Of a stretch of 64,000 nucleotides of DNA, positions 15,338-23,510 are shown piece by piece (within the stretch, counting starts at the first letter, position 1; the number at the start of each line of letters is the position of its first letter). This DNA comes from Sva-07 sp963698565 (GTDB lineage Bacteria; Actinomycetota; Acidimicrobiia; Acidimicrobiales; Ilumatobacteraceae), in NCBI GenBank assembly GCA_963698565.1, contig CAVORH010000002.1:328556-392555 (forward strand), in the 5' to 3' direction. The notes below the pieces were generated by a model, which was not told the origin of the DNA, made no database searches, and was given only the letters and a program-made list of their open reading frames with translations. Position numbers and translations under genes: made by a program.

Positions 15338-17271
15338 TGACGAATGCAGGATTGGGCACGACGGCGACCCAGGATCTGATCGCCGAGGACATCGAGGCCT
15401 ACCTCACGTCGCATCAGTACAAGAGCCTGCTGCGGTTCATCACCTGCGGCAGCGTCGACGACGGCAAGAGCACCCTGATCGGACGCCTGCTCTACGAGAC
15501 GCATCTCGTGTTCGAGGACCACCTCGCGGCGCTGGAGATCGACTCGGCGAAGGTGGGCACGCAGGGCGGTGACCTCGACTTCGCACTGCTGCTCGACGGC
15601 CTGTCGGCCGAGCGCGAGCAGGGCATCACGATCGACGTCGCCTACCGCTTCTTCGCCACCGAGCGCCGCAAGTTCATCGTGGCCGACACCCCGGGCCACG
15701 AGCAGTACACCCGCAACATGGTGACCGGCGCGTCGACCGCCGACGTGGCGATCATCCTCGTCGACGCTCGCAAGGGGGTGCTCACCCAGACCCGCCGCCA
15801 CAGCTACATCGTGTCGCTGCTCGGCATCAAGCGGGTGGTGGTGGCCATCAACAAGATGGACCTGATGGACTTCTCGCACGAGGTGTTCTCGGCGATCGAG
15901 GAGGAGTACACCGACTTCGCCGGTCGCATCGGTCTCGACGACGTGACGTTCATCCCGCTGTCGGCACTCAAGGGCGACAACATCGTCGAGCACAGCGCGA
16001 ACACGCCGTGGTATCACGGTCCGACACTGCTCGGGTTCCTCGAGACGGTGCCGGTCGACGACGACCTCGCCGAGCAGAGCTTCCGCATGCCGGTGCAGTG
16101 GGTCAACCGCCCGAACCTCGACTTCCGCGGGTTCTCCGGTCGCATCGTCGGCGGCTCGATCAAGCCCGGCGATCCGATCCGGGTACTGCCCGCCGGGACC
16201 ATGAGCACGGTCGATCGGATCGTGACGATGGACGGCGATCTTCCCGAGGCGATCGCCGGCCAGTCGGTGACGATCACGCTGACCGACGAGATCGACGTGA
16301 GCCGCGGCGACCTGCTGTGTGCGGCCGACGATCCGGCCGAGGTGGCCGACCAGTTCGAGGCGCACATCGTGTGGATGCACGAGGACGCGATGCTGCCGGG
16401 TCGGCCGTATCTCGTGAAGATCGGTGCCCGCACGGTGGGGGCGACGATCGCGCATCCGAAGTACCGGGTCGACATCAACAACCTGGAGCACCTGGCGGCG
16501 AACACCTTGGAGCTCAACGAGATCGGCGTGTGCAACATCAGCCTCGACCGGACGATCCCGTTCGACCCGTACGACACGAACCGCGACACCGGCGGCTTCA
16601 TCGTGATCGACAAGCTCACCAACGTCACCGTGGGCGCCGGGCTGCTGCACTTCGCGCTGCGGCGTTCGCACAACATCCACTGGCAGGACGTGAAGGTCGA
16701 CAAGGCCGCCCGCGCCGGCCTGAACAGTCATGCGCCGGCGGTGTTGTGGTTCACCGGTCTCTCGGGGTCGGGGAAGTCGACGATCGCCAACATCGTCGAG
16801 TCGAAGCTCCACGCCCAGGGCGTGCGCACCTACCTGCTCGACGGCGACAACGTCCGCCACGGCCTCAACCGCGACCTCGGGTTCACCGACGCCGACCGGG
16901 TGGAGAACATCCGTCGCATCGCCGAGGTCGCCGCCCTGATGGTCGACGCCGGCCTGGTCGTCTTGGTGTCGTTCATCTCGCCGTTCCGTGCCGAACGACG
17001 TCTCGCCCGTGACGCCGTGGAGGACGGTGAGTTCATCGAGGTGTTCGTCGACACGCCGCTCGAGGTGGCCGAGGAACGCGACCCGAAGGGCCTCTACGCG
17101 AAGGCCCGTCGTGGCGAGCTGGTCAACTTCACCGGTATCGATTCGCCCTACGAGCCACCAGAAGCGCCGGAGGTGCGTGTCGACACCAGTGCGCTCAGCG
17201 CGGAGGAGGCCGCCGATGTCGTGATCGAGGCGTGGACCCGCAGCGCGTCCGCGGACGCACCGCTCGGCTGA
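15337..17271 (+). CDS. cysNC: Bifunctional sulfate adenylyltransferase large subunit / APS kinase (CysNC)
   Basis: A 644-residue fusion from ATG 15337, with AGGAAGGG upstream inside the end of cysD. The N-terminal CysN GTPase has GSVDDGKSTLIGR (near residue 38), DTPGHEQYTRNM (near 117) and NKMD (near 172), then EF-Tu-like beta barrels. From about residue 465 the APS kinase follows: LWFTGLSGSGKSTIANIVE, LDGDNVRHGLNRDLGF and SFISPFRAERR. GTP hydrolysis drives APS formation with CysD, and the kinase makes PAPS. The fusion is common in actinobacteria. No PAPS/APS reductase (cysH) or sulfite reductase is in the window, so the PAPS could feed either reduction or sulfotransferases. Confidence 0.95.
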   Translation: MTNAGLGTTATQDLIAEDIEAYLTSHQYKSLLRFITCGSVDDGKSTLIGRLLYETHLVFEDHLAALEIDSAKVGTQGGDLDFALLLDGLSAEREQGITIDVAYRFFATERRKFIVADTPGHEQYTRNMVTGASTADVAIILVDARKGVLTQTRRHSYIVSLLGIKRVVVAINKMDLMDFSHEVFSAIEEEYTDFAGRIGLDDVTFIPLSALKGDNIVEHSANTPWYHGPTLLGFLETVPVDDDLAEQSFRMPVQWVNRPNLDFRGFSGRIVGGSIKPGDPIRVLPAGTMSTVDRIVTMDGDLPEAIAGQSVTITLTDEIDVSRGDLLCAADDPAEVADQFEAHIVWMHEDAMLPGRPYLVKIGARTVGATIAHPKYRVDINNLEHLAANTLELNEIGVCNISLDRTIPFDPYDTNRDTGGFIVIDKLTNVTVGAGLLHFALRRSHNIHWQDVKVDKAARAGLNSHAPAVLWFTGLSGSGKSTIANIVESKLHAQGVRTYLLDGDNVRHGLNRDLGFTDADRVENIRRIAEVAALMVDAGLVVLVSFISPFRAERRLARDAVEDGEFIEVFVDTPLEVAEERDPKGLYAKARRGELVNFTGIDSPYEPPEAPEVRVDTSALSAEEAADVVIEAWTRSASADAPLG

Positions 17272-17292
17272 CGCGACAACCGGGCGCGCTGT

Positions 17293-17347
17293 TCGCGTCT
17301 CGGCGGATCTGGTTCCGACTGTCGCGACCAGATCCGCCGAGACGCGA
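17293..17347. terminator. Perfect 21-bp inverted repeat between cysNC and rmlC
   Basis: Left arm 17293-17313 (core CGCGTCTCGGCGGATCTGGT) and right arm 17327-17347 pair perfectly around a 13-base loop. It sits between two converging genes (stops at 17271 and 17369), so a bidirectional terminator is the simplest reading. There is no T-run, which is usual in GC-rich actinobacteria. Confidence 0.75.
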
Positions 17348-17368
17348 CTCGCACACCCGGGTTCGGGC

Positions 17369-17920
17369 TCAGAAGAGGTCGGGCTGGTCGGCGAGGAGAG
17401 GAGCGACGGTGTCCTTGCCGGAGAGTGTGGGGCCGTCCGGTGGCAGCTGCCAGTCGATGGCGAGGTCGGGGTCGTCCCAGCGGATCGCCCGTTCGCACTC
17501 CGGCGCGTACACATCGTTCACCTTGTACGCCACGCGCACGTCGGGTTCGAGGGTGCAGAACCCGTGGGCGAATCCGGCGGGCACGAGCAGCTGGTTGCCC
17601 TGCTCGGCGGTGAGGACCACGGCGACGTGCTGGCCGAACGTGGGTGAGTCCCGGCGGATGTCGACCGCGATGTCGAGGATCGACCCCTGGATGACGCGCA
17701 CCAGCTTGTGCTGGGCGTGTGGCGCGACCTGGTAGTGCAGCCCCCGCAACGTGCCGGTGGGTGCGGAGAACGATTCGTTGTCCTGCACGAACTCGATGTC
17801 GATGCCGGCGTCGCGCAGCGTCTGTCGTTTGTACGTTTCGCTGAACCAGCCGCGGTCGTCGCCGTGGCGGGTCGGGCGGATCTCGACGAGGCCGTCGAGG
17901 GCGGTGGTGATGATCTCCAT
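17369..17920 (-). CDS. rfbC: dTDP-4-dehydrorhamnose 3,5-epimerase (RmlC)
   Basis: A 183-residue cupin from ATG 17920, the usual RmlC length. Hallmarks are RHGDDRGWFSETYK, FVQDNESFSAPTGTLRGLHY with the catalytic histidine, VRVIQGSILDIAVDIRRDSP, LLVPAGFAHGFCTL and YAPECERAIRWDDPDLAIDW. It epimerises C3 and C5 of dTDP-4-keto-6-deoxyglucose in the third step of dTDP-L-rhamnose synthesis. It is the last gene of a minus-strand operon transcribed rmlA, rmlB, rmlC, 19 bp after rmlB. The reductase rmlD is not in the window. Confidence 0.95.
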   Translation of the reverse strand: MEIITTALDGLVEIRPTRHGDDRGWFSETYKRQTLRDAGIDIEFVQDNESFSAPTGTLRGLHYQVAPHAQHKLVRVIQGSILDIAVDIRRDSPTFGQHVAVVLTAEQGNQLLVPAGFAHGFCTLEPDVRVAYKVNDVYAPECERAIRWDDPDLAIDWQLPPDGPTLSGKDTVAPLLADQPDLF

Positions 17921-17939
17921 CGCAGCGGCTTCCTCCGTG

Positions 17940-18983
17940 CTACTTCTTCAACCCGAGGCGTTCGGTGGCCTGCCTGTCGCGTAGCGGTTGCCACCATGCC
18001 TGGTTGTCGAGGTACCACTGGACGGTGTCGCGCAGCCCGGTGTCGAACGTGTGCTCGGGCTCCCAGCCCAGCTCCCGCTGGATCTTGGTCTGGTCGATCG
18101 CGTAGCGGTGGTCGTGCCCGGGCCGGTCGGCGACGAAGGTGATCAGCGAGCGGCGCGACTCGCCTGCGTGGGGCGGATCGGTCAGCGGCCCGGCGAGTTC
18201 GTCGACGAGGTCGCAGAGGGTCTCGACGACGTCGAGGTTGGTGCGTTCGGCCTTGCCGCCGATGTTGTAGGTCTCGCCCGGTGTGCCCCGTTCGACGACG
18301 GTGACCAGCGCGGCGGCGTGGTCTTCGACGTGGAGCCAGTCGCGGATGTTGTCGCCCTTCCCGTACACGGGAAGTGGCTCGCCGTGCAGGGCGCGGATGG
18401 TGACGAGCGGGATGAGCTTCTCGGGGAAGTGGAACGGCCCGTAGTTGTTCGAGCAGTTGGTGAGCAGCACCGGCAGGTCGTAGGTCTCGCCCCACGCTCG
18501 GACGAGGTGGTCGGAGCCGGCCTTCGACGCCGAGTACGGCGACCGGGGGTCGTACGGCGTGGTCTCGGTGAATGCCGGATCGTTCGGCCCGAGCGATCCG
18601 AACACCTCGTCGGTGGAGATGTGGTGGAAGCGCTGGACACCGGCGGCGCGTGCCGCCTCGAGCATGGTGAACGTCCCGACCAGGTTGGTCTGGATGAACG
18701 CGGCGGGGCCGTCGATCGAGCGGTCGACGTGGCTCTCCGCGGCGAGGTGCATCACGGCGTCGGGGGAGTGTTCGACGAAGATCTCCGTGATCCGGTCGAT
18801 GTCGCAGATGTCGGCCTGCTCGAAGCGCAGCCGTGGGCTGTCGGCGACCGACTGGGTGGAGCCGTCGGTGGCCGCGTACGTCATCTTGTCGACGTTGACG
18901 ACATCGTGGTCGGTGTGGTTGATCAGGTGGCGGACGACGGCGGAGCCGATGAAGCCCTTGCCGCCGGTGACGAGAATCTTCAT
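17940..18983 (-). CDS. rfbB: dTDP-glucose 4,6-dehydratase (RmlB)
   Basis: A 347-residue extended short-chain dehydrogenase from ATG 18983. It has the NAD-binding GGKGFIGSAVVRHLI, HLAAESHVDRSI, the catalytic segment HISTDEVFGSLG with Thr-Asp-Glu, and YSASKAGSDHLVRAW with the Tyr-x-x-x-Lys pair. NNYGPFHFPEKLIPL and GDNIRDWLHVEDHAAAL complete the family pattern. It removes water from dTDP-glucose to give dTDP-4-keto-6-deoxyglucose. Its start overlaps the rmlA stop by four bases (ATGA), indicating translational coupling. Confidence 0.96.
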   Translation of the reverse strand: MKILVTGGKGFIGSAVVRHLINHTDHDVVNVDKMTYAATDGSTQSVADSPRLRFEQADICDIDRITEIFVEHSPDAVMHLAAESHVDRSIDGPAAFIQTNLVGTFTMLEAARAAGVQRFHHISTDEVFGSLGPNDPAFTETTPYDPRSPYSASKAGSDHLVRAWGETYDLPVLLTNCSNNYGPFHFPEKLIPLVTIRALHGEPLPVYGKGDNIRDWLHVEDHAAALVTVVERGTPGETYNIGGKAERTNLDVVETLCDLVDELAGPLTDPPHAGESRRSLITFVADRPGHDHRYAIDQTKIQRELGWEPEHTFDTGLRDTVQWYLDNQAWWQPLRDRQATERLGLKK

Positions 18984-19855
18984 CGCGGCCCTCCATCGAG
19001 CAGGTTGAGCAGGTACTGACCGTAGGTGTTCTTCTCCATCGACACGCCGGCAGCGCGGAGCGTGTCGTCGTCGATCCAGCCCTGCACCCAGGCGATCTCT
19101 TCGAGGCAGGCGATCTGGTTGTTCTGGCGATGTTGGATCACGCGGACGAACTCGGAGGCCTCGACCATCGAGTCGAACGTGCCGGTGTCGAGCCAGGCGA
19201 AGCCGCGGTTGAGCTGTTCGACGTGGAGTTCGCCCCGTGCGAGGTAGTAGTCGATGACCGAGGTGATCTCGAGCTCGCCGCGCGGCGACGGCTTCACCGC
19301 TTCGGCAGCTTCGACGACGCGCTCGTCGAAGTAGTAGAGCCCGGTGACCGCCCAGTTGCTGGTGGGCTGCGTGGGCTTCTCCTCGATCTTGGTCGGGCGT
19401 CCGTCGGCGTCGAGGTCGACGATGCCGTATCGCTGCGGGTCCTTGACGTGATACCCGAACACGGTGGCACCGGATGGGCGGGCCGCCGCGGTGGACACGA
19501 GTTTCGACAGGCCGGCGCCGTAGAAGAGGTTGTCGCCGAGCACGAGTGAGGCGCCCTGCCCGTCGAGGAAGTCGGCGCCGATCAGGAACGCCTGGGCGAG
19601 TCCGTCGGGAGAGTCCTGCGTGGCGTAGGAGATCTGCAGGCCCCACTGCGAGCCGTCGCCGAGCAGCCGCACGAACCCCGCCCGGTCCTCGGGGGTGGTG
19701 ATCACGAGCACTTCGCGGATGCCGGCGAGCATGTGCACCGACAGCGGGTAGTAGATCATCGGCTTGTCGTACACCGGCAGCAGTTGCTTCGACGTGCCCC
19801 GGGTGACGGGGTGCAGACGCGAGCCGGTGCCGCCCGCCAGGATGATGCCCTTCAT
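18980..19855 (-). CDS. rfbA: Glucose-1-phosphate thymidylyltransferase (RmlA)
   Basis: A 291-residue nucleotidyltransferase from ATG 19855. The signature LAGGTGSRLHPVTRGTSKQL at the N-terminus, LVLGDNLFYG, KIEEKPTQPTSNWAVTGLYY and AWLDTGTFDSM match RmlA. It condenses glucose-1-phosphate and dTTP to dTDP-glucose, the first step of the rhamnose pathway, and is the first gene of the rmlABC operon. A longer open frame upstream lacks family homology, so the internal ATG is taken. The intergenic region to the divergent galE gene is 137 bp and should hold both promoters. Confidence 0.96.
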   Translation of the reverse strand: MKGIILAGGTGSRLHPVTRGTSKQLLPVYDKPMIYYPLSVHMLAGIREVLVITTPEDRAGFVRLLGDGSQWGLQISYATQDSPDGLAQAFLIGADFLDGQGASLVLGDNLFYGAGLSKLVSTAAARPSGATVFGYHVKDPQRYGIVDLDADGRPTKIEEKPTQPTSNWAVTGLYYFDERVVEAAEAVKPSPRGELEITSVIDYYLARGELHVEQLNRGFAWLDTGTFDSMVEASEFVRVIQHRQNNQIACLEEIAWVQGWIDDDTLRAAGVSMEKNTYGQYLLNLLDGGPR

Positions 19856-19992
19856 GGCCCCGACGATACGGGCTGGGGCAGTGACCGGAGCCGATTCTCC
19901 CGGTCTCGGCGGGTGACCGACCGCCGGGGAGATCGCGGGCGATACTCGCCGTTGGGCTCGGTGACCGTGGCCGTTTCGGCCAGACTGTCGGC

Positions 19993-20973
19993 ATGCAGGA
20001 ACAAGGGACGGTCCTCGTGACGGGTGGCGCTGGCTACATCGGCTCGCACACGGTCCGAGCGCTTCGTGCGACCGGTCGCGACGTGGTCGTGCTCGATTCA
20101 CTCGAGCTCGGCGAGGAGGACGCCACGCTCGGCGCACCGTTGGTGGTCGGTGACATCGCGGATGCCGACCTGGTCGGCACGGTGCTGCGCGACTTCGGTG
20201 TCACCGATGTGGTGCACTTCGCTGCGTACAAGTCGGTGGGCGAGTCGATGAAGTCGCCGGGGAAGTACTGGCGCAACAACGTCGCGGGCACCATCGAGTT
20301 GCTCGAGGCCTGTCTGGCCGCCGGCGTCGAGCGGTTGGTGTTCTCGTCGTCGTGTTCGGTGTACGGCACCCCCGAGCGTGTGCCGGTCACCGAGGACGCA
20401 GCGATCGCGCCGGAGAGCGTGTACGCCGAGACGAAGGCGACCGTCGAACGGATGCTGCGCTGGTACGAGGTGGCCGGTGGGCTCCGGTCGGTGAGCCTTC
20501 GCTACTTCAATGCGGCGGGTGCGAGTTCAGATGGGCGCATCGGCGAGAACTGGGACTTCAGCATCAACCTGATCCCGCTCGCGATGAAGGCGGTGCTGCT
20601 CGGCGATCGTCGATTGCAGGTGTTCGGCGCCGACTACGAGACTCCCGACGGCACGTGTATTCGTGACTACATCCACGTCGAGGATCTCGCTGACGCTCAC
20701 GTGAAGGCGTTGGAGTATCTCGCTGCTGGCGGGGCAACGGCGGAGGTGAACGTGGGCACGGGCGTGGGTTCGTCGGTGTTCGATGTGCTTCGTGCGACCG
20801 AGGCGGTGTGCGGTCGGGAGGTGCCACACGACGTGGTCGACCGTCGCCCGGGTGACCCGGTGTCGACCTTCGCCGACCCGACGTCGGCACGCGAGTTGCT
20901 CGGCTGGACAGCTCGGCGCAACCTCGACGAGATCGTCCGAACGGCCTACGACTGGCATCGCAGCCAGGTGTGA
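19993..20973 (+). CDS. galE: UDP-glucose 4-epimerase (GalE)
   Basis: A 326-residue extended SDR from ATG 19993. It shows VLVTGGAGYIGSHTVRALRA, VVHFAAYKSVGESM, the serine segment RLVFSSSCSVYGTPE, YAETKATVERML with the catalytic Tyr and Lys, and SLRYFNAAGAS. DGTCIRDYIHVEDLADAHVK is the classic GalE C-terminal motif. It interconverts UDP-glucose and UDP-galactose, supplying galactosyl donors to the polysaccharide genes downstream. Monocistronic. Its start lies six bases after CAGACT, so the transcript may be leaderless. Confidence 0.93.
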   Translation: MQEQGTVLVTGGAGYIGSHTVRALRATGRDVVVLDSLELGEEDATLGAPLVVGDIADADLVGTVLRDFGVTDVVHFAAYKSVGESMKSPGKYWRNNVAGTIELLEACLAAGVERLVFSSSCSVYGTPERVPVTEDAAIAPESVYAETKATVERMLRWYEVAGGLRSVSLRYFNAAGASSDGRIGENWDFSINLIPLAMKAVLLGDRRLQVFGADYETPDGTCIRDYIHVEDLADAHVKALEYLAAGGATAEVNVGTGVGSSVFDVLRATEAVCGREVPHDVVDRRPGDPVSTFADPTSARELLGWTARRNLDEIVRTAYDWHRSQV

Positions 20974-20999
20974 CCCAGACCTCCGCCGCGCTGATGTCG

Positions 21000-21284
21000 T
21001 CAGCGCGGTGCGGTTGGTCCGTGATCGACGCGTGCGGCCTGGTTGTGGGCTCGGTACAGTCCGACAGCGGGTGTCGGCTCGAACGACGACAGACGCGGTG
21101 CCGGCCAGGAACCGGCAGTGGGCACGTCGATGTGGTCGTGGCGTGCTGCCGCACGAACGGCCCACTTGGCGACGTTCAGGATCCCGATGACGGCGATGCC
21201 GAGCGCGATCCAGGCCACGAGGACGAGTGCTGCAAGAGTCACTGAGAGTGCATTCTTGCCCGTCGGATGTCGAGAATTCGGCAT
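21000..21284 (-). CDS. Small single-pass membrane protein, unknown
   Basis: A 94-residue frame from ATG 21284, with an in-frame start further upstream also possible. A single strong membrane helix (LAALVLVAWIALGIAVIGIL) follows a short polar N-terminus (MPNSRHPTGKNALSV). The tail is a basic then Pro/Ser-rich segment (KWAVRAAARHDHIDV). The composition of the helix argues for real coding on this strand, and no other strand or frame here looks better. No family recognised. It lies between convergent galE and the next transcription unit. Confidence 0.45.
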   Translation of the reverse strand: MPNSRHPTGKNALSVTLAALVLVAWIALGIAVIGILNVAKWAVRAAARHDHIDVPTAGSWPAPRLSSFEPTPAVGLYRAHNQAARVDHGPTAPR

Positions 21285-21607
21285 TTCCGGCAATTTCTCG
21301 TACACGGTCGATCTGCATTCGCAGCGAATCGTTCGTGACGTCTTGGTGAACATCGATGTCCCGACGTCGGATGGCGGGCGCTGCGCGACGCTCGACGAAG
21401 GCGGCGTGCCGTCCGCCCACCGCAACCGTGCGACCACCCTGAGTGGTTGAGCGGGCAACGCCTTGCCGAAAACCTGACGGGACGGCCCGCCTCGGCGGCG
21501 TGGGTGAGCGGCACCCGATTGTCTCCGAATGCCCTGCAAACATGGGCCGCGCGTTCCCCGCCCTCCGGCATTCAAGAAAACATGAGCCAACTCTGACGAT
21601 TTCTTTC

Positions 21608-21635
21608 ACCACCTAGGGTGGTCGTCGCGTAGTCT
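21608..21635 (+). promoter_or_regulatory. Dyad operator and -10 box upstream of the sugar transferase
   Basis: ACCACC-TAG-GGTGGT (21608-21622) is a perfect 6-bp dyad ending seven bases before TAGTCT (21630-21635), the position where a regulator would contact polymerase. Five bases after TAGTCT an ATG (21641) opens a 14-codon frame (MADDEDRRRTDGRT) that overlaps the start of the sugar transferase gene in another frame. The rest of the 387-bp gap 21285-21671 holds no gene I can support. Confidence 0.4.
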
Positions 21636-21671
21636 GGTCGATGGCGGACGATGAAGATCGAAGGCGGACTG

Positions 21672-23279
21672 ATGGGCGGACATGAACATCGAGCTGGTGC
21701 CACGGCATCGACACGACCCGGTGGCGACGGATCACGCGGACAACGCAGTGCACGACCGCTGCAGTTGCCCGCGGCATCGGTCCTCGCTGCGACCGAGCTC
21801 GACGCATCGTCGGGCTCGTCCGGGCGGGTGGCGGGCGACGCTGCGGAACGCGACACGGCGACCGTCGGACTCGACACGACGGCGGGTCGGGTGAATCCGC
21901 AACGTTTGCGGCGGCGGTTGATCGCCTCCGATGTCGTGGCGATCGTCGTCGGCGCGATCCTCGCGTTGGTCGTCCAGCAGGTCTTCAAGCCGGTGCCGGC
22001 GGACATCCGCAGCGAGGAGCTGTTGCTCACCGTCGTCATCGTGCCGGTGTGGGTGCTGATGATGGGTGCGAACCATCTGTTCCTCGCTCGGGCGATCAGC
22101 CGGTTCGGTGAAGAGTTCCGGCACCTGGTGGTGGCCGGCGTGATGAGCGCTGGATTCCTCGTGGCCGTCTCGTTCCTCGCGCAGTACGGCGAGCTGTCGC
22201 GGCTGTGGGTGGGACTGCTGTTCGTGTGTGTCACGGCGTCGTTGGTGGTGTCGCGGCTGATCGCTCGTCGGGTGTTCTCCAATCTGCGTCGCACGGGGCG
22301 TATCAGCCGGCGTGTGGTCATCGTCGGGACGGGCAGCGATGCGGTGTCGCTGCTGCACGCGACGCAACGGCGTCCGGATCTCGGCTACGAGGTGGTCGGG
22401 TTCACCGGTGACCCAGCTGGTGAGCGTGGTGGTGTCGGCGTGCTCGGTTCGCTCGACGAGACGCTCGAGGTGGTCCAGCGCACGGGGGCGTCGGGGGCGA
22501 TCCTGTCGGTTGCGTCGTTGGCACCCGAGGTGGTCAACCGGCTGACCCGGACGTTGACCGAGGCGGGGTGTCACGTCGCCTTGTCGTCGTCGTTGCACGA
22601 CATCGACATCTCGCGGACGCGGTCGCAGGCGTTCGATGGTCGGTTGATGATCTATGTCGAGCCGACGAATCGTTCGCGCACGCATCTGTTCCTGAAGCGG
22701 GCGTTCGACACCGTGTTGGCGGGTGTGGTGTTGCTGTTGACGGTGCCGATCGTGGCGGTGGCGGCGGTGGCGATCAAGCTCGACTCGCGTGGGCCGGTGT
22801 TGTTCAAGCAGGTCCGGGTGGGCAAGGACGGTGAGTTGTTCGAGATGTTCAAGCTCCGCACGATGGTGCGCGACGCCGAAGCGCGACGCGCCGAGCTCGA
22901 GGATCAGAACGAGTGCTCGGGGGCGTTGTTCAAGATGCGATCCGACCCGCGCATCACGCGGGTGGGGCGGTTCCTGCGCAAGTCGTCGATCGACGAGCTG
23001 CCGCAGTTGTGGAACGTGATCCGGGGCGACATGAGCATCGTCGGGCCCCGCCCGGCGCTGCCGTCGGAAACCGAGCAGTGGAGTGCGGATCTGCACGAGC
23101 GTCTTCGTGTGCTGCCCGGTATCACCGGGATGTGGCAGGTGTCGGGGCGGTCCGAGGCCGACTTCGAGCTGTACCGGCGTCTCGACCTGTACTACGTCGA
23201 CAACTGGTCGCTGACCCACGACGTCAAGATCGTGCTCAAGACGATCTTCGTCGTGCTCACCGGCAGCGGAGCGCACTGA
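21672..23279 (+). CDS. Polyprenyl-phosphate sugar-1-phosphate transferase (initiating exopolysaccharide glycosyltransferase)
   Basis: A 535-residue protein. I choose ATG 21672 because AAGGCGG lies seven bases upstream; ATG 21651 in the same frame is possible. The N-terminus is disordered. Several membrane helices follow (VVAIVVGAILALVVQQVF; LLTVVIVPVWVLMMGAN; AGFLVAVSFLAQ), then a Rossmann-like CoA-binding-fold region (VVIVGTGSDAVSLLHATQ). The C-terminal transferase domain has KRAFDTVLAGVVLLLTVPIV, SRGPVLFKQVRVGKDGELFE, FKLRTMV, SSIDELPQLWNVIRGDMSIV and GPRPALPSE. It moves a sugar-1-phosphate from a nucleotide sugar to undecaprenyl phosphate, the committed step of the pathway. A 250-bp remnant copy lies at 42596-42845. 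Confidence 0.92.
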   Translation: MGGHEHRAGATASTRPGGDGSRGQRSARPLQLPAASVLAATELDASSGSSGRVAGDAAERDTATVGLDTTAGRVNPQRLRRRLIASDVVAIVVGAILALVVQQVFKPVPADIRSEELLLTVVIVPVWVLMMGANHLFLARAISRFGEEFRHLVVAGVMSAGFLVAVSFLAQYGELSRLWVGLLFVCVTASLVVSRLIARRVFSNLRRTGRISRRVVIVGTGSDAVSLLHATQRRPDLGYEVVGFTGDPAGERGGVGVLGSLDETLEVVQRTGASGAILSVASLAPEVVNRLTRTLTEAGCHVALSSSLHDIDISRTRSQAFDGRLMIYVEPTNRSRTHLFLKRAFDTVLAGVVLLLTVPIVAVAAVAIKLDSRGPVLFKQVRVGKDGELFEMFKLRTMVRDAEARRAELEDQNECSGALFKMRSDPRITRVGRFLRKSSIDELPQLWNVIRGDMSIVGPRPALPSETEQWSADLHERLRVLPGITGMWQVSGRSEADFELYRRLDLYYVDNWSLTHDVKIVLKTIFVVLTGSGAH

Positions 23280-23498
23280 GCCGACCACCGCTCGGCGTCC
23301 GCAGGATCTCTCGGCCTCTCGAGCGGTCCGGCACGCATGCTCGGGTTGTGGTCACGATGGTGATGCGGAATGGCAGGAGATCGTTTCATCGGGAATCGAG
23401 GTGGTCGGCGCATGACAACGCGGGGAGTGCGCAACGAACGGGGCAACTCGGTGCCACACCGGCGAGAGCAACCGTCGAACACCACCTCGACGGTTGCC

Positions 23499-23504
23499 TA
23501 TGAT
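23499..23504 (+). promoter_or_regulatory. -10 box of a leaderless transcript (AfsR-like gene)
   Basis: TATGAT ends six bases before the GTG start at 23511. No ribosome-binding site precedes that GTG, which fits transcription starting at or next to the start codon. The -35 region is not clear. Confidence 0.5.
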
Positions 23505-23510
23505 CGCCAC

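Noticed and set aside
22853..23285. Insertion sequence at the duplicated transferase ends
   Set aside because: The duplicated segment is plain transferase coding sequence with a few bases past the stop; there are no terminal repeats or target duplications.
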